From the NCBI GenBank assembly GCA_035705495.1, contig DASSWB010000042.1, positions 1 to 64,000 on the forward strand: a stretch of 64,000 bases of DNA. Reading direction: 5' to 3'. The stretch comes from DASSWB01 sp035705495. GTDB lineage: Bacteria > Bacteroidota > Bacteroidia > Flavobacteriales > Flavobacteriaceae. The stretch's first letter is position 1; each line of letters begins with the position of its first letter. The notes under the pieces were generated by a model. It did not search any database. It was not told the origin of the DNA and was given only the letters and a program-made list of their open reading frames with translations. Both the position numbers and the translations under genes were made by a program. Positions 15,235-21,853 of the stretch are shown piece by piece.

Positions 15235-15797
15235 GGTCTCTTGATTATTAGTTGATCATTGCCTGTAGCTCTCAGACCACCTCTTGAGCGGTTCATTACA
15301 AGAACAAGGCTGTTTTTTTCTGCTTCTATCAGTAAATTTGATTTGTCCCAGGTACTTATATTTACCACTGCATGATCTGTGGCCCTAACCTCAGCACCGC
15401 TCCTTCCTTTAATTTTTATTACACTGGCAGATTTACCCATTAACTTTGTTTCCAGGTATCCCTTCCCATAAACCTGAATCCCTGCAAAAGAATTATCCAG
15501 AACATCACAGCTTAAATGGCAGTCCACTACAATAGCGGTAAAACATCTGGTATTCATCAGTAAATTGTTATATCCTTTCGTATAGATGTGCAGACTCAAT
15601 AAAAGATCTTCTGGAAAAGCGGAAAACCAATCAGCATCTATTATTTCATTTGTAAAAAGAAAATCACTGTCCTCCTTTATACAGGTCAAAAGATGATAAA
15701 GATTACCGGCATCTTGAAGTTTACTAAATATCGGTTGGTTCTCTAAATGCTGGGAGCCACGCTCCATCAGTTCGGCTTTAAGGAAATTGAAGTTCAT
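15231..15797 (-). CDS. Hypothetical protein with beta-helix-like second half (188 aa)
   Basis: The first 75 residues are helical. From about residue 80 strand-rich repeats appear on the theme V-x-polar-x-A/L (SCDVLDNSFAGIQVYGKG, then SVIKIKGRSGAEVRAT, then LLIEAEKNSLVLVMN), which looks like a parallel beta-helix or stacked-strand fold, often used by phages for binding surfaces. I do not know the family. It starts two bases from the upstream 62-aa gene and overlaps the next small gene. Confidence 0.5.
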   Translation of the reverse strand: MNFNFLKAELMERGSQHLENQPIFSKLQDAGNLYHLLTCIKEDSDFLFTNEIIDADWFSAFPEDLLLSLHIYTKGYNNLLMNTRCFTAIVVDCHLSCDVLDNSFAGIQVYGKGYLETKLMGKSASVIKIKGRSGAEVRATDHAVVNISTWDKSNLLIEAEKNSLVLVMNRSRGGLRATGNDQLIIKRP

Positions 15798-15798
15798 A

Positions 15799-15987
15799 TC
15801 AGGAGATAAGTTTTTTTCTGTTTTTCACTACGTTTAATGCTGCGGCTTTTTCTTTCTCCCTCATTCCCCTTTTGGGGGAGCTTGAGGTACCACCCCCAAG
15901 CTCTTTCCTTATCGCCGTAGCTTCGTCCAAGGCTGCTCTTGCAAACGCCTCTAATCTTTCAACCTTATTAAGTATGGTTCTGTTCAT
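15799..15987 (-). CDS. Small basic hypothetical protein (62 aa)
   Basis: A short, basic protein beginning with a helix (ILNKVERLEAFARAALDEATAI), then a Gly/Ser loop (GGGTSSSP), then a Lys/Arg-rich helix (REKEKAAALNVVKNRKK). It looks like a small nucleic-acid-binding or oligomerising protein. Its start codon shares a base with the stop of the preceding gene (TAATG), so translation is coupled. Family not recognised. Confidence 0.45.
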   Translation of the reverse strand: MNRTILNKVERLEAFARAALDEATAIRKELGGGTSSSPKRGMREKEKAAALNVVKNRKKLIS

Positions 15988-16595
15988 TATGTAAATATTA
16001 AGTGTTCACGGTAGCTTTTGGAAACAAGCCCCAGTTTACTCCCGCAATTTGTTTTCTTTAATAGTTTTGTTTTATGACTGTCCAGTGTAACAGGTTTAAT
16101 ATTGAGCCTATCTGCAATGGAATAATCAAGATCCTCATTGGCAGACATATCTATGATAATAAGATCTCTTTTTGTAAGTTCTACACCGTCTATGGTAAAC
16201 TGTTTATGGGCAAAATCTATAGATGGGCAGTCCAACTGATCTCTGAAGTTTTCCGAAGGTTGTAAAGTACCTTCCATAATATCCGGTTTGTGGTCCAGAC
16301 CTCCCCACATGTAGTAGGAATATAGTTCAATCTTTCTGCTGAAAGGTATTTTTATGTTTTCCTCAAAACATCTGAAGTATTCCTGAGCTGGCTCATCTAA
16401 CAAGAAAAGTTCTTTTATGGTCTGGTAGTTTCCTTTGTCAAGTTCTTTAAAAGGCTTTACATGCCCCCCTTGTAGAATTAATACGGTTTTAGTCTCCCTT
16501 ACACCTATAAATTCAATATCATTTGAATTCTTTAAATCAATTCCCGCAATTAAATGTTGTGGGTTTGGATTGGTTGGTTTAATTTTGATGTTCAT
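15987..16595 (-). CDS. Phage regulator with C-terminal LuxR-type HTH (202 aa)
   Basis: Residues about 138-198 form a LuxR/GerE-type four-helix DNA-binding domain: ELTKRDLIIIDMSANEDL fits helix 1, then SIADRLNIKPVTLDSHKTKLL the HTH, then GSKLGLVSKSYREH. The N-terminal 135 residues are an unknown alpha/beta domain (start MNIKIKPTNPNPQHLIAGIDL), not a response-regulator receiver: no phospho-Asp pocket is seen. It may sense a small ligand or partner and control the downstream operon. It is the first long gene leftward of the hairpin at 16632, so it is a plausible early regulator. Confidence 0.65.
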   Translation of the reverse strand: MNIKIKPTNPNPQHLIAGIDLKNSNDIEFIGVRETKTVLILQGGHVKPFKELDKGNYQTIKELFLLDEPAQEYFRCFEENIKIPFSRKIELYSYYMWGGLDHKPDIMEGTLQPSENFRDQLDCPSIDFAHKQFTIDGVELTKRDLIIIDMSANEDLDYSIADRLNIKPVTLDSHKTKLLKKTNCGSKLGLVSKSYREHLIFT

Positions 16596-16631
16596 AATAA
16601 TTGGTTTTTTAAGAGTTAGTTATTATGTATT

Positions 16632-16660
16632 CCCTGAAGTGGCTGCTTCAGGGTTTTTTT
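16632..16660 (+). terminator. Hairpin with U-tract (plus orientation)
   Basis: CCCTGAAG (16632-16639), loop TGGCTG, CTTCAGGG (16646-16653), followed by seven Ts (16654-16660). In the plus direction it is a textbook intrinsic terminator although no plus gene ends here. In the minus direction, the direction of the flanking genes, it is only a stem without a U-tract. Confidence 0.65.
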
Positions 16661-16913
16661 ATATTAAGGCTTTTATCTTTTCAGACTGAGCTTCTGATTT
16701 CTCTTTATAAAGTGCTGCACATTCCAGTATAACATCTTCTACTTCGGGTAAATCCCGTCTACCTGTCATCACCATGGAAAACAATACCTGTAAAGTGGGT
16801 TTATTCTTGTACTGGGTTAATTTTCCGTTTTCCCGAGCAAACTCAATTAATTTGGAAGTGTAATTCTTCCCAATTATATTTTTTAATTTTTCAGCTGCTT
16901 TTTTATCTATCAT
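16659..16913 (-). CDS. Small hypothetical early protein (84 aa)
   Basis: The first leftward gene from the divergent switch. The product is helical and basic (start MIDKKAAEKLKNIIGKNYTSK), with a central TLQVLFSMVMTGRRDLPEVE stretch, no membrane segment and no cysteine motif except one late Cys. Its position opposite a cI-like repressor is where phages put cro, an antirepressor or a first early protein; the sequence does not show a standard HTH. Read from the promoter at 16973-17005 on the minus strand. Function unknown. Confidence 0.5.
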   Translation of the reverse strand: MIDKKAAEKLKNIIGKNYTSKLIEFARENGKLTQYKNKPTLQVLFSMVMTGRRDLPEVEDVILECAALYKEKSEAQSEKIKALI

Positions 16914-16923
16914 AGTAATCCCT

Positions 16924-17005
16924 TATTGCGAGCTACCTCAACTTGTTATATATTTGTTTTAACAATGTTTAACAAATGTAATACAAATTATTTGTCTTTT
17001 CCAAA
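16924..17005. promoter_or_regulatory. Divergent promoters with operator-like palindromes
   Basis: Plus strand: TTG (16926-16928) and, after 20 bases, TATATTTG (16949-16956) fit the Bacteroidota -33/-7 pattern. Minus strand: TTTG (complement at 17002-17005) and TACATTTG (complement at 16973-16980), spacer 21. Palindromes TTGTTTTAACAA (16954-16965), TGTTTAACAAA (16966-16976) and ACAAATTATTTGT (16983-16995) overlap both promoters, as expected for repressor operators. Confidence 0.55.
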
Positions 17006-17026
17006 TATTTTGTCAATAAAAAGTTA

Positions 17027-17515
17027 ATGGAACTAAAATTTCTTCCTGATAACCTTAAATACCTTAGAAAGTCAAAGGAGCTTTCTCAGGATGAAATGTG
17101 CATGGAGCTAGGGGAGGCGTTGGGTTTTGTTAAAGAGAATGGAGAGCCTAAAAGAAGTAAATGGAGTAATTATGAAACAGGTAAGTCTCAACCCGATTTA
17201 AAATCATTTGTCAAAATTGCCAAATTTTTTGGCGTTACCGAAAGTAATTTGTTGCATCAAAATTTAAGTTCTTTAGCTGCAGAACCGGTTCCTGAATATG
17301 AAAAACAAGGTAATGACACCCCTATTGATAATTTATTTTTGGTTGCGGTAAGGAAGATTGAAGAGAAGCATGAAGAAATAATAAAAACTAAAAATTATAT
17401 AATTGAGGGATTGGAAAAGGATAAGGAAAGATTAGAAAAACGTGCAGACAAATATGAAGACGCGGTTTTCGGCTTTATAAAGAACGACAAGACAAAAGCG
17501 TCAAAAGCCAGTTAA
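17027..17515 (+). CDS. cI-like XRE-family repressor (162 aa)
   Basis: Residues about 5-75 form an XRE/HTH_3 domain: LKYLRKSKELSQDEMCMELG, then SKWSNYETGKSQPDLKSFVKIAKFFGV, where the second helix pair reads the operator. The C-terminal half is a long charged coiled coil (EEIIKTKNYIIEGLEKDKERLEKRADKYEDAV) that probably dimerises; there is no LexA-like autocleavage site, so induction would not be by RecA cleavage. It is divergent from the early operon with operator-like palindromes between. This is the best candidate for the prophage repressor. Confidence 0.8.
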   Translation: MELKFLPDNLKYLRKSKELSQDEMCMELGEALGFVKENGEPKRSKWSNYETGKSQPDLKSFVKIAKFFGVTESNLLHQNLSSLAAEPVPEYEKQGNDTPIDNLFLVAVRKIEEKHEEIIKTKNYIIEGLEKDKERLEKRADKYEDAVFGFIKNDKTKASKAS

Positions 17516-17618
17516 AACAAGCCGTACTTATGGTTGTATATAAAAATCTTAAATAAATGTTAATAAACCTAATTTTTAAGGATGTTTTTCTTACAAATAA
17601 TAATATTTTAATGATCCT

Positions 17619-17933
17619 ATGAAAAAACTACTACTCATTTTCGCACTTATTGCTTTTCTATCCTGCTCAGATAATGGAAAAAAGGAGTTTACACCTTTAG
17701 ATGCTTTAGTTATGTCTCAACATTTTGTAAAGCAAAAACTGAAATCTCCTTCAACCGCTGAATTCGGTAGTAGTACAGAAAGGGTAACAAAACTTAATGA
17801 TTCCACTTTTATGGTCCGCAATTATGTAGATTCTCAGAATTCATTCGGTGCCATGATAAGAAGTGAATACGCATGTACTTTATATTTTACAAATGATGCA
17901 ACCGCATATTTAATTGATCTAACAATAGAATAG
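17619..17933 (+). CDS. Small lipoprotein (104 aa)
   Basis: The N terminus is a lipoprotein signal (start MKKLLLIFALIAFLSC) with the modified Cys at residue 16. The body contains VKQKLKSPSTAEFGS and later VDSQNSFGAMIRSEYACTLYF, features shared with small lipoproteins carried by prophages and with the immunity or chaperone type of secreted protein; I cannot name the family with certainty. It is expressed on the repressor strand, so it may be a lysogenic-conversion gene acting in the envelope, for example in superinfection exclusion. It is two bases from the next gene. Confidence 0.6.
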   Translation: MKKLLLIFALIAFLSCSDNGKKEFTPLDALVMSQHFVKQKLKSPSTAEFGSSTERVTKLNDSTFMVRNYVDSQNSFGAMIRSEYACTLYFTNDATAYLIDLTIE

Positions 17934-17934
17934 T

Positions 17935-18225
17935 ATGGAAAAGCAAAACCTCAACATTACAGATGCTAAAACATTGGAAGCAATAGAAAGATTACTGGAT
18001 GAAGGTAAGGCCAGATATAAGCAGGATATGTGTGAAGTAATGGGTATGCCACCGCAGAACCTTAGAAATATTCGTTTGGGCCTGCAGCACTTCACCGCAG
18101 AGAATCTTAGAAAACTAAGTAAAACCTATGGAGTAAACCCGTCTTTTCTTTTTGGGATTTCTTCCAAATTTTACGAGAAATCAACGATATCAAAGGTGAA
18201 ACACGTACAGCAAAGAGTTAATTAA
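17935..18225 (+). CDS. Small HTH protein (96 aa)
   Basis: The middle of the protein reads as an XRE-like HTH: KQDMCEVMGMPPQNLRNIRLG (helices 2-3) then FTAENLRKLSKTYGVNPSFLFG (helix 4 and the family-typical NPSFLFG end). It lacks the long dimerisation part of the repressor at 17027. A basic tail follows. The gene is two bases after the lipoprotein gene and about 100 bases before the attachment site. It may be an excisionase-like or regulatory protein working at that end, though this is inference. Confidence 0.6.
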   Translation: MEKQNLNITDAKTLEAIERLLDEGKARYKQDMCEVMGMPPQNLRNIRLGLQHFTAENLRKLSKTYGVNPSFLFGISSKFYEKSTISKVKHVQQRVN

Positions 18226-18328
18226 ATAGTTAATAATATTTTTCAGATTGACCATATATCAAATAACCAAAATATTTAACCAACTGAAAAACAGCGGTAT
18301 TAAGTCATAAAATTTAAAGGTTTTCGGC

Positions 18329-18370
18329 CTGAAAATCCTTGTGTCCCTGGTTCGATTCCTGGAGGCACCA
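18329..18370 (+). other. Attachment site in displaced 3' half of tRNA-Phe
   Basis: The segment begins in an anticodon loop CTGAAAA (anticodon GAA, phenylalanine) followed by TCCTT, the T-arm around GGTTCGATTCC and an acceptor strand AGGCACCA at 18363-18370. The 5' half of the tRNA is missing: upstream bases (TTTTCGGC) do not pair with TCCTT. This is what is left at the far end when an element integrates in the tRNA anticodon loop. The element lies on the left; the intact tRNA should be beyond the window start. Confidence 0.8.
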
Positions 18371-18386
18371 CTAGAAAAAGCGCTAA

Positions 18387-18415
18387 AACCCTTTCGGAAA
18401 CGAAAGGGTTTTTTT
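18387..18415 (+). terminator. Intrinsic terminator after tRNA remnant
   Basis: AACCCTTTCG (18387-18396), loop GAAA, CGAAAGGGTT (18401-18410) and a T run to 18415. A strong ten-pair stem with a GNRA loop directly behind the tRNA end; it is probably the original chromosomal terminator of the tRNA gene. Confidence 0.8.
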
Positions 18416-18787
18416 ATTGCCGCACCAGTAATAACGCGGCTTCAGAAGCTTCGATAACCAGCAGATATTTCCGCTAAAATCATTGCCCAAATTGCCGCAG
18501 CTCCCGATTATGCTCACATTTCTTTCGCAGACCAATAGTAGCAAGGTTTTCCGAACGGCACCCCAAAAAGCACCCTCTTATTTGGATGAAAAAGTGAATG
18601 AAAATTTCAAAAAGTAATTTCCTATAGTAAACCCTTATATTTGTTAGGCTTAAAAGTTTAAAATATTTCGATTTTTGATTATGAGAAATAGCGAAGAATT
18701 TTAATTAGAAAAAATTTAGAAGGATTCCCTCCATAGTTCTTTTATAGCAAAGTCTTCAGCTAAAATAAATTTTTACCTGAGATTTAA
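18416..18787. other. Non-coding flank with possible gene fragment
   Basis: About 370 bases without a gene. A fragment around 18460-18528 reads in plus frame as ISAKIIAQIAAAPDYAHISF and a stop, with no start, which looks like the tail of a lost gene. The rest holds AT-rich DNA before the SIR2 gene's stop at 18788; no repeat or RNA is evident. Confidence 0.3.
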
Positions 18788-21700
18788 TTATTGGAAGCTT
18801 CTGATGTTAAAGTAAATTTCACTAAGTTCATCATCATGTTTTTCTAATAATTTGTTTTCTAATGATTTTACAACATAGGCCATTTTAGCAAATTTTTTAC
18901 AGAAGGATTCCCAATTCAATTCCAACAGCCAATTCACATCAAATTTTTCTTTGTCGAAACTTTCCGGATCATGTAAAAATTTGAATTTGTCAAAAGGTAT
19001 TTCCTCTGTGTTGATTTCCCCTGCTTTTAAAACTCCTTTGTATATCAAATCATAAAATCGTAAAACAGAAAACTGAAATTGTCTAATGTTTGGTAAAGAT
19101 CCAACGTCCTCTAGCTTAAGTTTTTTATAAATTATCTTCCTATATTGTTCCTTTAATCCTTTAGTATTGATTATCTTTTCTCTAATTGTAATATAGAACA
19201 GCTCGGCGTCTTTATCCTCAGCCAACTTTTTGATTAGGATGTTTTTGAACAATGATTTAAAATTGGAAGGCAGTGTTTTATAAATTATGGGAAAGTCATA
19301 TCTGTACCAATTGATGTCAAAGGAATTTAAATTAATTTCATTGTTTCTAAACGATGAATCTTTTTCAATTAACAACTTTAAAATTAAAATGTATGAAGTA
19401 TTGGAGTATTCTTTTTTATTGAACAATCTTAAAGTTTCTTCCAAATCTTCTTTGTCTATAATCTCGCTTTTATTAATATAGATTTTTTCTAAAGCATAAA
19501 AATCATCAAAAGAAAATGGCATAAAATTTAGATAGTGATTAATATTTTCATAGATATTCTTTAGCTGGCTCTTTGAAAAATCAAAATATGCCACCACTAA
19601 ACAAATTCGATTAAAAATTCTTTTCAAATCATTTCTGAAGAATTCATTCCCTTTAACAACATTAATATAAGAACTGTCCTCCTTCACATCATTTCCAAAG
19701 GTTCTATTTATGGAATAAGATGATTCCAAAAAGTTGTTTATCCATCCCATGATTTTTCCATGACTCCCTTCAGCTATTTTAATATTCCTTATTTCATTTT
19801 TCTCTAAAAACTTAATTAACTCTTTTGGTTCTGAATTTTCAAGAATAAGCTTAAAAAGAAATTCATCAAATTCTACTATATGTGAAATTCCGAACAATCT
19901 GTTTATACCGGTTTCCGCGAAACTCTTTAAGTAGTATCCAAGAACAAAGGATTCTATTGATTTATTCATAGTTACTTCAACGGGAGAGAAACCATTTCCA
20001 ATTATTAAATTATCTTGTAAAAAACTTTTAAGTTTTCTTACTGTTCGATATAGGTTATTGAACACACTGCTAGCTTCTGATCCCCCTTTTTTTATATTTT
20101 CAACTGTTTTTGGGACCTTAACGAATATTTCATCGATTTCATTGCATAGCCTTTGTATGTAAGTACCACCTCTTATTTCTTTTAAAAAAAGATATACATC
20201 TTCATCAACGAAATACTTAACTTTATCTAATTCATCATCTAAATTTATATTATCTATTTCTTCATTAACTGTTTCAATATCGGACCAGGAAATTCTATCG
20301 TTGTAGAAGTCGTTATGAATTGCCCATTTTAATCTTTTAAGATTATATTTGGCTAAAAAGCTTACTTCAAATCTCTTCAATCTATTGGATTTGACGATGA
20401 TTCTTTTTAAAGCCAAATAACAGGTGTAGAAATCGCGCACTCTAAATAAATTAAAGGTATATATCAAATCATCCCATAATTCAGTCTTATCAGAAATGTC
20501 GTATTTGAATATTTTATTGAGGGCATTAGAAAGTTCATATCTATCAATTAAACAATCAATACATTTGCAATCCTTACTATAATTTATTTTCTCCAACAGG
20601 TCAATTTCTTCTTTTATTCTATAATTGCCCCACGAATCTGGCCTACCCGCTTTTCCTAATCGATAAAAACCTGAAAATGCTAATCTACTTAACGAGTAGT
20701 TTAGTTTATCCTTTTCATCCTTACTATAGTTATCATCGTTCTTACCTTTATAGTTGTTTAACAGTTCGAAGAGTTCATTATTGAAACATTTTAAGGTGAT
20801 ATCTACTACCAAATGATTATGGTTTTGTTTTGCATCCTTAGAAAAAGGGTGCAAACTCGCAAGGGTCTTTTGAGGCAGAACCCTTATATAATGAAATCTT
20901 GACAAAGAATTATATAAATCATTAATAATTCTGGTATCGGACTGATCATTGTCTAGAATACTTCTGTATTCATAGAGCTTAAAATTTTTTATGTATTTTA
21001 GTTGATTATAAATATCCAATCCAATATCTGATAATTTTTCTTTGTTTTGTTCTTCGCTAGGGGGTAATTTAGAATCTTGAAATACTACATTGATTCCCAA
21101 ATTTTCAAAGTAGTTGACTTCTGAATCTGATACTTTCTTTTTTGCTGTCAACAAATAAGCTCTTTGGTAATGTTTTCTTAGAATATATTGAATATCCCGA
21201 ATCAATAATTTCAAGTTAGGGTCGGAGACACTGTAACCAATGAAAAGAATTGTTTTGTTACTGAACAAAGACTTTACAAATATTTCTTTCAGGGTGTTAT
21301 TTTGAGAAAATTCCAAATAATCGTTCTCTTTAAGAACAATGTTATAATTCTCAAAATCCCCGTGATATTTTACTAATAATTTTTTGTGTTTAGCATAAGG
21401 CAAGTCCTCATCTTTGGACACTATGGAAAATGGTAAACCTTCATCTTTAATTACATCTTCAAAATAACTATCATAGTTTGTTGTAATGATATGCTGAGGA
21501 TTCATTTCTAGTATAACTTCATGAAGTAAATTGTAGCTATTACTGCTTTTAAAAAGAAGTTCTTTTATTATTTCGTTATATTCCTTTTCCCCCTTTTCAT
21601 TGTAGAGCATTTGAGCTATCTTTAAAGCATCTGTTTCCTTTGTGTTTTCATTTAAACGGCTCTTAATACCGTTTTCCAGTTCATGCCATAACGGAATACC

Positions 21701-21802
21701 AGAGTCTTTAGAAACTCCTGCACCTGCAAATATTACTAATCGATCATTATCAATTGCTTCTTTAATAGAAGCGACTTGGTTGTTATATTTGTTCTTTATC
21801 AT
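18788..21802 (-). CDS. SIR2-domain protein, DSR-like defence candidate (1004 aa)
   Basis: N-terminal SIR2 fold: nucleotide loop VIFAGAGVSKDSGIPLW (residues 23-39), TTNYDSYFED near residue 110, a catalytic-His segment KYHGDF near residue 150, and FIGYSVSDPNL near residue 190. SIR2 domains in defence proteins cleave NAD+ and abort infection. Residues about 300-1004 are a long helical repeat region I do not recognise, likely a sensor. Length is close to DSR2-type sirtuins (about 1000 aa). It is second in the KAP operon after a gap of 51 bases. Confidence 0.75.
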   Translation of the reverse strand: MIKNKYNNQVASIKEAIDNDRLVIFAGAGVSKDSGIPLWHELENGIKSRLNENTKETDALKIAQMLYNEKGEKEYNEIIKELLFKSSNSYNLLHEVILEMNPQHIITTNYDSYFEDVIKDEGLPFSIVSKDEDLPYAKHKKLLVKYHGDFENYNIVLKENDYLEFSQNNTLKEIFVKSLFSNKTILFIGYSVSDPNLKLLIRDIQYILRKHYQRAYLLTAKKKVSDSEVNYFENLGINVVFQDSKLPPSEEQNKEKLSDIGLDIYNQLKYIKNFKLYEYRSILDNDQSDTRIINDLYNSLSRFHYIRVLPQKTLASLHPFSKDAKQNHNHLVVDITLKCFNNELFELLNNYKGKNDDNYSKDEKDKLNYSLSRLAFSGFYRLGKAGRPDSWGNYRIKEEIDLLEKINYSKDCKCIDCLIDRYELSNALNKIFKYDISDKTELWDDLIYTFNLFRVRDFYTCYLALKRIIVKSNRLKRFEVSFLAKYNLKRLKWAIHNDFYNDRISWSDIETVNEEIDNINLDDELDKVKYFVDEDVYLFLKEIRGGTYIQRLCNEIDEIFVKVPKTVENIKKGGSEASSVFNNLYRTVRKLKSFLQDNLIIGNGFSPVEVTMNKSIESFVLGYYLKSFAETGINRLFGISHIVEFDEFLFKLILENSEPKELIKFLEKNEIRNIKIAEGSHGKIMGWINNFLESSYSINRTFGNDVKEDSSYINVVKGNEFFRNDLKRIFNRICLVVAYFDFSKSQLKNIYENINHYLNFMPFSFDDFYALEKIYINKSEIIDKEDLEETLRLFNKKEYSNTSYILILKLLIEKDSSFRNNEINLNSFDINWYRYDFPIIYKTLPSNFKSLFKNILIKKLAEDKDAELFYITIREKIINTKGLKEQYRKIIYKKLKLEDVGSLPNIRQFQFSVLRFYDLIYKGVLKAGEINTEEIPFDKFKFLHDPESFDKEKFDVNWLLELNWESFCKKFAKMAYVVKSLENKLLEKHDDELSEIYFNIRSFQ

Positions 21803-21853
21803 ATTAACAGTTCTATTGTGGGGTTTTTCGATGCGTAAATTTTTTTTAGAATT

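Noticed and set aside
15231..15797. Pentapeptide-repeat protein
   Set aside because: The strand repeats do not follow the A(D/N)LxX five-residue rule.
18329..18370. Intact tRNA gene
   Set aside because: Only the anticodon loop to the acceptor end is present; upstream bases do not provide the D-arm, anticodon stem or 5' acceptor strand.
1..18370. Conjugative element instead of prophage
   Set aside because: No relaxase, TraG-type ATPase or other tra genes are present; the gene set is of phage early type.
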